Notes under the pieces: model-generated
Databases searched by the model: none
Seen by the model: the letters and a program-made list of their open reading frames with translations, nothing else
Told to the model about the DNA's origin: nothing
Shown: piece by piece, positions 33,829-42,493 of the stretch
Position numbering within the stretch: the first letter of the stretch is position 1
Layout of the letters: each line of letters opens with the position of its first letter
Assembly (NCBI RefSeq): GCF_019090165.1
Contig: NZ_JAHRIB010000065.1
Coordinates: forward strand, 1-64,000
From: Streptomyces sp. BV286
Lineage (GTDB): Bacteria; Actinomycetota; Actinomycetes; Streptomycetales; Streptomycetaceae
Length of the DNA stretch: 64,000 bases
Direction of reading: 5' to 3'
Program-made: the position numbers and the translations under genes

Positions 33829-34773
33829 TCAGAAGGCCTTGAACAGGCCTTCTCCGTGGTCCGTGGCCGCCCACAGCCGGTTCGCGCGTTCGAGCTTGTC
33901 GGGGTTGACCTGGTTGCGGAACGCGGCGATGCCCTCGGCCGTGATCTCCACGCACATGACGCCGACGACCGTGCCGTCGACTACCGCGACGACCGCGGGG
34001 CCGCCGTTGGCGGTCGTGACGTGGATGTCCGGTGAGCCGCCGACCAGGGCGCGCTTGGCCTTGCTGGGCTTGAACAGGCCCCGCATGAACTTCGCGACCG
34101 CGAGAGCGCCCTCGAACGCCCTGGCGCGGGCCGGGACCTTCCCGCCGCCGTCACCGATCGAGACGGCGTCCTCGGTGAGCAGCCGCACGAGCGGCTCGGT
34201 CCGGCCGCTGGTGGCCGCCGCGAGGAACTCGTCGATGATCCGCCGGGCGGTGGCCTCGTCGACCTCGGTGCGGGCCTTGCCGTCCGCGACGTGCTTCTTG
34301 GCGCGGTGGTAGACCTGCTGGCAGGCGGCCTCGGTGATGTCGAGGATCTCGGCGATCTCCTGGTGCGGGTAGCCGAAGGCCTCCCGCAGCACGTACACCG
34401 CCCGTTCGTTGGGGGAGAGCCGCTCCAGCAGGGCGAGCACCGCGTACGAGACCGATTCGCGCTGCTCGGCGGTGTCGGCCGGGCCGAGCATCGGGTCTCC
34501 GCCGAGCAGCGGCTCGGGCAGCCACTGGCCGACGTAGGTCTCGCGCCGCGCCCGGGCCGAGGTGAGCTGGTTGAGGCACAGGTTGGTGAGCACCTTGGTC
34601 AGCCAGGCCACGGGGACCTCGATGCGGCCGATGTCGGCGGCCTGCCAGCGCAGGTACGTCTCCTGTACGGCGTCCTCGGCCTCGCTCGCCGAACCGAGCA
34701 GGCGGTAGGCGATGGCCTCCAGGCGGGGCCTCGACGCCTCGAACCGGTCCACGTCGCTCATGGTCAGGGCCAT
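33829..34773 (-). CDS. sigJ: ECF41-type (SigJ) RNA polymerase sigma factor
   Basis: A 314-aa sigma factor. Region 2 (AYRLLGSASEAEDAVQETYLRW) and region 4 (LLERLSPNERAVYVLREAFGYPHQEIAEIL) are intact. The C-terminal SnoaL-like extension of about 110 residues carries DGGGK and NPDKL, the signature motifs of ECF41 members, in which this extension tunes activity in place of an anti-sigma factor. The two possible starts (MALTMSDVDRF) are four codons apart. ECF41 genes are typically linked to a carboxymuconolactone decarboxylase, oxidoreductase or epimerase; here the neighbour is the FAD oxidoreductase at 32481. Confidence 0.9.
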   Translation of the reverse strand: MALTMSDVDRFEASRPRLEAIAYRLLGSASEAEDAVQETYLRWQAADIGRIEVPVAWLTKVLTNLCLNQLTSARARRETYVGQWLPEPLLGGDPMLGPADTAEQRESVSYAVLALLERLSPNERAVYVLREAFGYPHQEIAEILDITEAACQQVYHRAKKHVADGKARTEVDEATARRIIDEFLAAATSGRTEPLVRLLTEDAVSIGDGGGKVPARARAFEGALAVAKFMRGLFKPSKAKRALVGGSPDIHVTTANGGPAVVAVVDGTVVGVMCVEITAEGIAAFRNQVNPDKLERANRLWAATDHGEGLFKAF

Positions 34774-34821
34774 GGCACGGATCCTAACGCGCGCCCCGCG
34801 GGCCCCGGGGCCGCGTCCCCT

Positions 34822-34849
34822 CAGTCCTGCCCGGGCCTGGGCAGGACTG
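34822..34849 (-). terminator. Hairpin after PAP2 copy 2, within a tandem repeat
   Basis: CAGTCCTGCCC and GGGCAGGACTG pair over 11 bp with a 6-nt loop, just past the PAP2 copy-2 stop. The right arm is followed by further copies of the 10-bp unit CTGGGCAGGA (34838-34865). Confidence 0.6.
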
Positions 34850-34870
34850 GGCAGGACTGGGCAGGTCCGC

Positions 34871-36238
34871 TCAGACCGGCTCCAGCAGCGGTTCCGGGCG
34901 TCGTACCGGCGCGGGCTTCGGGTCCCATGCCCTGGTGGTGCGTATGTAGCCGTGGATCACCGAGGCCGTCGCCAGGAGCAGCAGCGGTCCGAAGACCCAC
35001 GGACGTGCGGCCATGTCCGTCGACAGATAGCGGTACGACAGCAGGAGCACGGTGAAGACCGCCGTGCCGTGGGCGACCAGTCGGGTCGCCGACCGGTCCC
35101 AGCCGCGTGCGTGCGAGCGCAGCGCCGCCTCGACCGTGACGGCGAACACCACGCCGACGAGGAGATCCGCGCCGTAGTGGTAGCCGAATGCCAGCGTCGC
35201 GCTGAGCGTGGCGACGAGCCAGAACGTGCCCGCGAAGCGCAGGAACCGCGGGGCCCTGCGGGAGTGCATGAAGATCACGGTGGCCCACGCCGTGTGCAGA
35301 CTGGGCATGCAGTTGCGGGGCGTGAGCCCGTCGTACAGCATCGGCTGCGGGTTGCTCCTCGACGGCAGTACGTCCGGCCACACGTTGGCCAGCGCCCAGT
35401 GCTCGCCGCCGGTGCCGAAGGCGCCGGTGCCATACGCGAAGACCGGCCCGACCACGGGGAAGATCATGTATATGGCGGGCCCGAGGACGCCGACCGCCAG
35501 GAAGGTGCGCACCAGGTGGTGGCGCGGGAAGCGGCGCTCGGTCGCCACGTGGCGCAGCTGGTACAGCGCGAAGACGACCGCGGCCACGGCGAGCTGCGCG
35601 TAGACCCAGTCGAGGACGTGGGCCGGGGCCGGGCCGGCGGCCTCGATGACCCGGCCGGCCAGCCACGACGGGTCGCCCAGCGCGTGGTCGGCGGTCGCCA
35701 CGTACTGGTCGAGCACCACCGGGCGGGTCTTCGAGGTGATGAGCAGCCAGGTGTCGCCCGTCTTGCGGCCGGCCACCAGCAGCAGACCGAGCCCGACGCC
35801 CTTCAGGAGAAGGACGCGTTCCGGGCCGGTGCGGCGCGTGAGGGCCATGACCCCGCAGCCCAGGATCACCCAGAGGGCACCGTTGCCGAAGGGGTGTCCC
35901 TCGGCCGCCTCGACGCCGGCCGCCCACCGCACCAGTACGAAGACGATGTCGATGCCGATCGCGGCGCCGGCCGCGATGAACCGCTCCCGCCAGGTGAGCA
36001 CCACCATCATCAGCGCCATGCTCGCGTACAGCAGGGGGCCCGACTTGGGGGCGAGCACCACTTCCTGCGCCTGGGTGGTGATCGGCCCCGGCAGGCCGTA
36101 GTGACGTGCGGCAATCTCCAGCGCGACGAGGAATCCGAGGCCCGCCAGACCCACCACGGCCCAGAGTCCCGCCCGCGGCTGACGCCATGGGGAGAACGTC
36201 GTCCTGCCGGGTATTCGCGAAAGGAGCTGCAACGGCAT
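34871..36238 (-). CDS. PAP2/AUR1-like membrane phosphatase or phosphotransferase, copy 2
   Basis: A 455-aa paralogue of the protein at 27199. The two share long identical runs such as GFLVALEIAAR, ALTRRTGPERVLLLKGVGLG and PRNCMPSLHTAWAT. PAP2 motifs are intact (CMPSLHTAW, FGYHYGADLL), with 11-12 hydrophobic helices. The N-terminal 20 residues and the C-terminal tail differ between copies, so these were replaced or diverged after duplication. The ribosome site before ATG 36238 is weak. Likely a lipid headgroup phosphatase or phosphotransferase. It is not in an obvious operon. Confidence 0.75.
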   Translation of the reverse strand: MPLQLLSRIPGRTTFSPWRQPRAGLWAVVGLAGLGFLVALEIAARHYGLPGPITTQAQEVVLAPKSGPLLYASMALMMVVLTWRERFIAAGAAIGIDIVFVLVRWAAGVEAAEGHPFGNGALWVILGCGVMALTRRTGPERVLLLKGVGLGLLLVAGRKTGDTWLLITSKTRPVVLDQYVATADHALGDPSWLAGRVIEAAGPAPAHVLDWVYAQLAVAAVVFALYQLRHVATERRFPRHHLVRTFLAVGVLGPAIYMIFPVVGPVFAYGTGAFGTGGEHWALANVWPDVLPSRSNPQPMLYDGLTPRNCMPSLHTAWATVIFMHSRRAPRFLRFAGTFWLVATLSATLAFGYHYGADLLVGVVFAVTVEAALRSHARGWDRSATRLVAHGTAVFTVLLLSYRYLSTDMAARPWVFGPLLLLATASVIHGYIRTTRAWDPKPAPVRRPEPLLEPV

Positions 36239-36483
36239 TTATCTTGGTTTCTAGGCGATTTGCCAGGTTCTGGCCGGAAAACTGCTGATGAAGACGAGTA
36301 GTGGTTCAGGTGATGGACGGATGACCGGGTAATTCTCGCTGGTCGTCCGTCCGGTAGACAGACTCCCGCCGTAGGAAGACGGAAGGATCACAGTCCGGGT
36401 TCCGGGCAGGGGAGGGCCGGCGCGGGCCCCCGCCCGCGCGGAGCCGTGCGGAACCGGACCGTAAGAGGGCCGTCAGAGGGCCG

Positions 36484-37164
36484 TCAGAGGGCCGTCGGTC
36501 CCGCCTGTACCAGGCCCGTCTGGTAGGCGATGACGACCAGTTGGGCGCGGTCGCGGGCGCCCAGTTTCGTCATGGCCCGGTGGATGTGGGTGCGCACGGT
36601 CAGCGGGCTCACCGTGAGGTCCTCGGCGATCTCGGTGTTGGACTTGCCCTCCGCCGCCAGGGCCATGACCTCGCGCTCGCGGACCGTGAGCTCGTTCAGC
36701 CGTTCCGGGGAGGCCAGTTGGGCCCCGGGGGCGGGCGCCGTGAGGAACCGGGTGATGAGGGTGCGGGTCGCGCCGGGCGAGAGCAGGGCCTCTCCCGAGG
36801 CCACGGTGCGCAGGCCGGCCAGCAGGGTGTCGGCCGTGACGTCCTTGCCGAGGAAACCGCTGGCGCCCGCGCGCAGCGCCTGGGCCACGTAGTCCTCGGT
36901 CTCGAAGGTGGTCAGGATGAGGACGCGGGTCGTGGACAGCCCCGGGTCGGCGCAGATGGCGGACGTGGCGGCGAGGCCGTCCACGCCCGGCATACGGATG
37001 TCCATGAGAACGATGTCGGGGTGGTGGGCCCTGGTCAGGTCCACCGCTTCCGCGCCGTCGGACGCCTCCCCGACCACCGTCATGTCCTCGCAGGAGTCGA
37101 TCAGGATCCGGAAGGTCGCCCGCAGCAGGGCCTGGTCGTCGACGAGCAGCACCCTGATGCTCAT
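36484..37164 (-). CDS. NarL/FixJ-family response regulator
   Basis: A 226-aa regulator. The receiver domain has VDDQ, the phospho-acceptor Asp in VLMDIRMPG (about residue 54) and LTTF/K at FLGKD. The output domain is a LuxR-type helix-turn-helix (LTVREREVMALAAEGKSNTEIAEDL). ATG 37164 has AGGAGA upstream and overlaps the kinase stop (ATGA), so the pair is translationally coupled. The cognate kinase is the gene immediately upstream. A target may be the MMPL transporter upstream of the kinase. Confidence 0.9.
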   Translation of the reverse strand: MSIRVLLVDDQALLRATFRILIDSCEDMTVVGEASDGAEAVDLTRAHHPDIVLMDIRMPGVDGLAATSAICADPGLSTTRVLILTTFETEDYVAQALRAGASGFLGKDVTADTLLAGLRTVASGEALLSPGATRTLITRFLTAPAPGAQLASPERLNELTVREREVMALAAEGKSNTEIAEDLTVSPLTVRTHIHRAMTKLGARDRAQLVVIAYQTGLVQAGPTAL

Positions 37165-38510
37165 GGCTTGTCTCCTTCTACGGGATCCACGGAATCCACG
37201 GGATCCACCGGGTTCACTTGCTGTGATGGATGTACTGGATGTACTGGATGTGCTGGTGCCGCCGGTGCCGCGGGCCCGGAGGTTTCTGCCGCCCCCGGCG
37301 CCGAAGGCTGGAGCGGCAGTGCGGTGGTGACCTCGAAACCGCCTTCCGGGCGGGGGCCCGCGCACAGTTCGCCGCCCACGGAGTGGGCGCGTTCCCGCAT
37401 GCCCATGACGCCGAAGCCCTTGCGCTGCTCGACCGCCGCGGCCGAAGGGGCGGCGGGGCCGTCGTTGCTGACCGTGATCTCCAGGCGGGAGTCGGCGTAG
37501 GCGAGCCGCACGTGGGCGGTCTCGGCGGCGGCGTGCTTGGTCACGTTGGTCAGCGCCTCCTGCACGATCCGGTACGCCGTCAGGTCCACGCCCGGCGAGA
37601 GCGGCCGGGGTGCGCCCTCCGTGGTCACGGTGACGGTGACGCCCGCGGTCGCGCACGCCGTCACCAGATCGGGCAGGCAGTCGAGGCCGGGCGCCGGTTC
37701 CAGCGAGGGGGAGGCGGGGTCGTCGCTCTGGCGCAGCAGCCCCAGCGTGGCCTTCAGTTCGCGCAGCGCGGAGGACGTGGTCCCGGTCAGGTCGGTGAGG
37801 ATCTTCTTTGTCTGCGGCGGATCGGCGAGCGCGAGGTGGGCGGCGGTGCCCGCCTGGGCGTTGGCCAGGGCCAGGTGGTGGGCGACGACGTCGTGCAGCT
37901 CGCGGGCGATGCGCATGCGTTCCTCGGTGACGCGCAGCCGTGCCTCCTCCTCGCGGGTGCGTTCGGCGTGTTCGGCGCGGGCCTGCACGGACTGGAGATA
38001 GGCGCGTCGCAGCTGGGTCATACGGCCGGCGGCGAGGGGCAGCAGCAGCCAGAAGAAGGGGCCGATCACCCTGAGCACCAGGGAGAGACCGTCCATCGAG
38101 TCGGAGAACGTGGCCGCCAGCATCAGGGCCACCGTGGCGGTCACGCCCCAGGTACGTGTGGTCTTCCTGTCGCTGACGGTGGCGAGCCAGTAGAGCGCCG
38201 CCATGATGGGGGCCAGCAGCAGGGGGGTCAGCAGGTACCCCAGACCGACCGCGATCACCGTGCAGACCGCGGTCACGGCGAGGGAGGTGCGCGGGTGTTC
38301 GCGGTGCCTCAGCAGTGCGAGGCAGGACACACCCATGAGGATGACGGCGGCCTTGTCCTGGTCGGGCGGTTCGGCGCCCGGCATGGTGAGCGCGCTGCCG
38401 AAGGTCGCGCAGCCCATCAGCGCCAGGACCACGATCACGTCGAGAGCGCGGGGATGGCGGTCCGCGTAATACTCGACGCGGTCCGTGTAGCGCTCCAGGT
38501 TGGCACTCAT
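37161..38510 (-). CDS. Sensor histidine kinase (HisKA_3 type) with repetitive C-terminal tail
   Basis: A 449-aa membrane kinase. ATG 38510 has GGAGA upstream. About six hydrophobic helices occupy residues 20-180, with almost no extracytoplasmic domain, so it probably senses membrane state or a membrane-soluble signal. RIARELHDVVAHHLA near residue 206 has the phospho-acceptor His of the HisKA_3 family. The ATPase blocks are YRIVQEALTNVTKHA, VSNDGP and GFGVMGMRERA. The last 40 residues are low complexity (PVHPVHP, NPVDPVD) encoded by short DNA repeats. ATGA overlap with the response regulator. Confidence 0.9.
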   Translation of the reverse strand: MSANLERYTDRVEYYADRHPRALDVIVVLALMGCATFGSALTMPGAEPPDQDKAAVILMGVSCLALLRHREHPRTSLAVTAVCTVIAVGLGYLLTPLLLAPIMAALYWLATVSDRKTTRTWGVTATVALMLAATFSDSMDGLSLVLRVIGPFFWLLLPLAAGRMTQLRRAYLQSVQARAEHAERTREEEARLRVTEERMRIARELHDVVAHHLALANAQAGTAAHLALADPPQTKKILTDLTGTTSSALRELKATLGLLRQSDDPASPSLEPAPGLDCLPDLVTACATAGVTVTVTTEGAPRPLSPGVDLTAYRIVQEALTNVTKHAAAETAHVRLAYADSRLEITVSNDGPAAPSAAAVEQRKGFGVMGMRERAHSVGGELCAGPRPEGGFEVTTALPLQPSAPGAAETSGPAAPAAPAHPVHPVHPSQQVNPVDPVDSVDPVEGDKP

Positions 38511-38626
38511 CTGTTCTCCGGTGGGTGGGCTGGGTCCATCCTGTCCGCCGTCGGGGGCGAACGGCCGACAGGGCCGCCCGTGTCCTCGGCACGGGCGGCT
38601 CCTGTCGGGGGAGGCGGGCGGTCGGG

Positions 38627-40846
38627 TCAGGTGCGCACCGCTTCCAGGTCGGACGGGTCGGACGGGCCGGCCGGGGCCGGGACCGTCTCGGGGCGGCGGC
38701 TCAGCGCCTCGCCCTCCACGTCGACGCGGGGCAGCAGCCGGTCCAGCCATCCCGGCAGCCACCAGGCCTTGTGGCCGAGCAGGGCGAGGACGGCGGGCAC
38801 GATCGCCATCCGTACGACGAACGCGTCGAGGAGGACGGCGAAGGCCAGCCCGAAGCCGATCATCTTGATCATGGAGTCGCTCTCGCCGATGAACCCGGAG
38901 AAGACCGCGATCATGATCAGTGCGGCGGCCACGACGACCCTGGCGCTGTGCCGGAATCCGCTGGTGACCGCCTCGTCGGGCGATTCGCCGTGGACGTACG
39001 CCTCGCGCATCCGGGAGACGAGGAAGACCTCGTAGTCCATGGCCAGTCCGAAGACGATGCCCACCAGGAAGATCGGCATCAGGCTCATGATCGGACCGGT
39101 CTGTTCGACGCCCAGGAGTTCGGCGCCGTGGCCCTGCTGGAAGACCAGGACGACCACGCCGAGGGAGGCCAGTACCGACAGGAGGAAACCGAGGGCCGCC
39201 TTCAGCGGGACGAGCAGGGACCGGAAGACCACCAGGAGGAGCACGATCGCCAGGCCGACCACGACGACCAGGTACGGGACCAGCGCGGCCTGGACCTTCT
39301 CGGAGATGTCGATGTTCAGGGCGGTGGTGCCGGTGACCTCGAAGGTCGCCCCGGTCTCGGACTCGGCCCCGGGGCGTTCGCCCCGGATGGTCTTCACGAG
39401 GTCCTTGGTCTTCTCGTCGGTCGGCGCGGTGGAGGGCACGACCGCGAAGACGGCGGTGTCACCGGCTTCGTTGAAGCGGGCCGGGGAGACGGACACGACG
39501 CCCTTCGTGGCGCCGATCTCCTTGGCGATCGCGTCCGCGGCGCCCTTCGGGTCGGAGTCGCCCTTGGCGTCCACGACCACGGTCAGCGGACCGTTGAAGC
39601 CCGGCCCGAAGCCCTCGGCGAGCGCGTCGTAGGCCCGGCGCTCGGTGGTGGAGGTCGCCTTCGCCTCGTCGCCGGGCATGCCCAGCTGCAGGTCGGTCAT
39701 CGGCACCGCGAGAGCACCGAGGCCCACCACACCGAGGAGCAGCACGGGCACGGGGCGGCGCAGTACGAACCGGGCCCAGCGGGTGCCCCCGTTGGTCTCG
39801 GCGCTCTTCTCGACCCGGCCGCTCCCGCGGTCCCGCCGGGTCAGCACGGCGTTCGGCCAGAAGCCGAGGAGTGCCGGGACGAGCGTCAGCGCGATCAGTA
39901 CGGCCACGACGACCGCGCCCGCCGCGGCCAGCCCCATCTTGGTGAGCATCGGGATGCCGACCACCGCGAGCCCGGCCAGCGCGATGACGACGGTGAGTCC
40001 CGCGAAGACGACCGCGGACCCGGCGGTGCCGGCCGCGAGCCCGGCCGCCTCCTGCGGCGTACGGCCCCGGGCGCGTTCCTCACGGAAGCGGGAGACCACG
40101 AAGAGGGCGTAGTCGATGCCGACCGCGAGGCCGAGCATCATCGCGAGGGTGCCGGTCGTCGTGGACAGGCCGAGCGCGTCCGACAGGGCCAGGATCGTGG
40201 CCATGCTCACCCCGACGCCGATGACGGCGGTCAGCAGGGGCAGTCCGGCCGCGGCGAGGGAGCCGAAGGTGATCAGCAGGACGACCGCGGCGACCGCGAT
40301 GCCGATGACCTCGGCGATGCCGCCCGCTCCGCCGCCTTCCTCCATCGCGGTGCCGCCCGCCTCGACGGTCAGCCCGGAGTCCCGCGCCTCGTGGAGGGTC
40401 TCCTCCAGGTGGGTCTTGCTGGCGTCGGTGAGGTCGGTGGCCGTGACCTTGTAGGTGACGGTCGCGTACGCGGTCGTGCCGTCCTTGCTGACCGCCTTCG
40501 CCTGGAAGGGGTCTGCGGCACTGGCGACCTGCGTGCCGTCGCCGAGCTCGGTGACGGCCTTCTCGACGGCCTGCCTGTTCTCGGCGGCGGTGACCTTCTC
40601 GCCGTTGGGTGCGACGAAGACGACCCGGGCGGTCGCGCCGTCGGCCGACGCTCCGGGGAAGCGCTGCTCCAGCAGGTCGAACGCCTTCTGCGACTCGATG
40701 CCCGGCATGGAGAACTCCTCGTCGGAGGCTCCCGGGGCCTTGAGGGCGCCCAGGCCGACGGCGGCCAGGACGGCCGCCCAGACCAGGACGACGTACCAGC
40801 GACGCCGGAAGGCCAGACGGCCCATGCGATAGAGGAAAGTAGCCAC
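38627..40846 (-). CDS. MMPL-family RND transporter
   Basis: A 739-aa membrane transporter with 11-12 hydrophobic helices and two large extracytoplasmic loops, the MMPL layout. GTG 40846 with GGAG 10 nt upstream gives the usual start (VATFLYRMGRLAFRRRWYV); an ATG six codons earlier lacks a site. Recognisable blocks: GLAVGIDYALFVVSRFREE and MDYEVFLVSRMREA, with the proton-relay Asp pairs in helix 4/10 equivalents. Relatives export lipids, siderophores or antibiotics. It is 116 nt upstream of the kinase on the same strand and likely cotranscribed or coregulated. Confidence 0.9.
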   Translation of the reverse strand: MATFLYRMGRLAFRRRWYVVLVWAAVLAAVGLGALKAPGASDEEFSMPGIESQKAFDLLEQRFPGASADGATARVVFVAPNGEKVTAAENRQAVEKAVTELGDGTQVASAADPFQAKAVSKDGTTAYATVTYKVTATDLTDASKTHLEETLHEARDSGLTVEAGGTAMEEGGGAGGIAEVIGIAVAAVVLLITFGSLAAAGLPLLTAVIGVGVSMATILALSDALGLSTTTGTLAMMLGLAVGIDYALFVVSRFREERARGRTPQEAAGLAAGTAGSAVVFAGLTVVIALAGLAVVGIPMLTKMGLAAAGAVVVAVLIALTLVPALLGFWPNAVLTRRDRGSGRVEKSAETNGGTRWARFVLRRPVPVLLLGVVGLGALAVPMTDLQLGMPGDEAKATSTTERRAYDALAEGFGPGFNGPLTVVVDAKGDSDPKGAADAIAKEIGATKGVVSVSPARFNEAGDTAVFAVVPSTAPTDEKTKDLVKTIRGERPGAESETGATFEVTGTTALNIDISEKVQAALVPYLVVVVGLAIVLLLVVFRSLLVPLKAALGFLLSVLASLGVVVLVFQQGHGAELLGVEQTGPIMSLMPIFLVGIVFGLAMDYEVFLVSRMREAYVHGESPDEAVTSGFRHSARVVVAAALIMIAVFSGFIGESDSMIKMIGFGLAFAVLLDAFVVRMAIVPAVLALLGHKAWWLPGWLDRLLPRVDVEGEALSRRPETVPAPAGPSDPSDLEAVRT

Positions 40847-40910
40847 GGCAGGAGGTCTCCACATCTGGTGCCGAATGTCCGTCCAGGCTGTCCGGTGGGG
40901 TGCCGTCCTG

Positions 40911-40956
40911 TCGTCGTGCGCCTGCCGACACTCTCCGCTACTCAGATCGCAGTACG
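40911..40956. promoter_or_regulatory. Upstream regulatory repeat, copy A (MMPL gene)
   Basis: This 46-nt stretch shares about 80 percent identity, with one gap, with 42164-42208. Its core TACTC-N6-CAGTA is an imperfect palindrome. It lies 65-110 nt upstream of the MMPL start, a promoter position. Confidence 0.55.
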
Positions 40957-41002
40957 AGCGGGCCGGCAGGTCAGCCTCGGGTACGACAGGCGCGCCCCCG
41001 GG

Positions 41003-41941
41003 TCATCCCCTCGTGCGGATCGCCCGCAGTACGGCCTGCGCCATGCCGCGCTCGCCGCGCTCGTTGGGATGCACGGACGCGGCGGGGGCCTGTGGGACGA
41101 GCGGCTCCACCCAGCGGGTGTCCGGCCCGGCGCACGCGTCGCGCCCGACGGAGGGGGTGTACGTGTCGACGTAGGTCGCCCCTGCCGCCTCCGCCCGCTG
41201 CCGCAGCATGGCGTTGAGCTGCTGTTCCTTCTCGTGGAGGTAGTGCGCGTCGCCCTTCGCGAGGCTCATCCGGCGGGCGCAGCCGGTGCCGTCGGCGGGC
41301 AGGATCGCCGGATAGCCGACGACGTACACGCGGGCTTTCGGCGCGCGGTGTTCGATCTCGTCGAGGGCGCCGGTGAGCCGCTTCCCCGTCGCGCGGATCT
41401 TCACCCCGACCTCGTCGGTTTCGCCGGAGAAGTACGTCGCCCGGCAGGGGGCGTCGTCCGCGCCGGGTTCGTCGCCGTCCACCAGGAGGTGACGGGCGCC
41501 CGCCACCACGCAGGAGGTGACGGTCGAGGCGAAGCCGATGTCGTTGCCGCCGATGCCCAGGGTGACCAGCCCGGTCCGGGACGACAGGGCCGACAGCTGG
41601 GCGGCGTTGACCCCGTCGTCGGTGGACTGGGGTGCGGAGAGGTCGCCGATGGTGGCTCCGCCGCAGCTCACGTCACGGAAGTCGGCCTTCCGCAGGCCCA
41701 GTTCACCGGCGACGACCGCCGGGTAGTTGCGGTCGGACCGGTCGCACCCGGGGGGTTTCCCTGCCCGGTCCGGTATCCCCGGCCCCGCGGTGTAGGAGTC
41801 GCCCAGAGCCACGTACGGCCCCTTCGGCTGCTCCACCGCCATCGAGGCTCCGCCGTCGCCGCCCTGCCCGACGGTGACCGCGGCGACCAGCACCCCGCAC
41901 GCCGCCACCCCCGCCAGTCCGACCCGTAGGTACATCCCCAT
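41003..41941 (-). CDS. Secreted SGNH/GDSL-type esterase
   Basis: A 312-aa exported hydrolase. ATG 41941 gives MGMYLRVGLAG, a signal or anchor helix to about residue 22. SGNH blocks: ALGDSYTAG with the nucleophile Ser (about residue 49), the Gly in SCGGATIGD, GGND (oxyanion Asn, about 150), and VHPNERGE with the His near residue 288. Six Cys residues could form three disulfides, as in the Streptomyces secreted lipases and esterases. An in-frame extension to 42184 exists but is Arg-rich and unlike a leader. It shares an upstream repeat with the MMPL gene. Confidence 0.85.
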   Translation of the reverse strand: MGMYLRVGLAGVAACGVLVAAVTVGQGGDGGASMAVEQPKGPYVALGDSYTAGPGIPDRAGKPPGCDRSDRNYPAVVAGELGLRKADFRDVSCGGATIGDLSAPQSTDDGVNAAQLSALSSRTGLVTLGIGGNDIGFASTVTSCVVAGARHLLVDGDEPGADDAPCRATYFSGETDEVGVKIRATGKRLTGALDEIEHRAPKARVYVVGYPAILPADGTGCARRMSLAKGDAHYLHEKEQQLNAMLRQRAEAAGATYVDTYTPSVGRDACAGPDTRWVEPLVPQAPAASVHPNERGERGMAQAVLRAIRTRG

Positions 41942-42163
41942 CCGCGCGTCCGCCTTCCGGCTCAGGGGCCCGTACGGGGAAACGCGCGCGAGCGGCTCCC
42001 GCCCGCACCGGCGGCACGCGAGCCGCTCCAGGACACGCGTGAGACGCCCTCGGCTCCGCGCCGGACGCCCGACGACGGCCGGCGTTGCGGCGCCCCAACA
42101 CACCCCGGGCACCTGACCGCCGGCCTCTGTCCTTGCCCAGGCTTCCCGGTCGGGCACGGCCCG

Positions 42164-42208
42164 TCGTCGTGCCCGTGCAGACAATCCGGCTACTGAGACC
42201 GCAGTACG
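42164..42208. promoter_or_regulatory. Upstream regulatory repeat, copy B (SGNH esterase gene)
   Basis: Second copy of the element at 40911. Its core TACTG-N6-CAGTA is a perfect 5+6+5 palindrome (42191-42206). It lies about 220 nt upstream of the chosen SGNH start, so a long leader or an earlier start is implied. Confidence 0.55.
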
Positions 42209-42311
42209 CGCTGCCGGACACGTCCTCCTGACGCAGGCCCCCGGAGCCCCGGCCGGGACTGCGCCGGTGTGCCGCGGGGCACGGCCCGGCGGTGACTGCC
42301 CGGCACCGTTA

Positions 42312-42328
42312 TTAGACAGCCTGTCAAA
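42312..42328. promoter_or_regulatory. Palindrome 1 upstream of the lipase gene
   Basis: GACAG-C-CTGTC (42315-42325) with flanking TT/AA forms an operator-like palindrome in an AT-richer patch about 170 nt before the lipase ATG. Confidence 0.45.
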
Positions 42329-42364
42329 TTACCGAACCGTAACCTTCCGCCTGCTACCACGAGT

Positions 42365-42384
42365 AACTTACTCACAGGTAAGTT
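42365..42384. promoter_or_regulatory. Palindrome 2 upstream of the lipase gene
   Basis: AACTTAC-N6-GTAAGTT is a perfect 7+6+7 inverted repeat, the size and symmetry of TetR-family operators, about 110 nt before the lipase ATG. Confidence 0.5.
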
Positions 42385-42493
42385 CCAGGCGAACTACTTC
42401 CCGGCGGCACGGCCGGACCCGCGGGACGCGTGTGCGGCACCGTGCCACCGCCCCTGTGCACCTCTCTGCCGGCCGCATCACAGGAGGTTCGCC

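Larger units (their letters stand above)
41942..42493. other. 552-nt intergenic region between SGNH esterase and lipase genes
   Basis: Divergent promoter region. It holds regulatory repeat copy B (42164-42208), a possible 8-bp stem GAGCGGCT/AGCCGCTC within 41990-42030, and two palindromes in front of the lipase gene. No gene is convincing. Confidence 0.5.
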
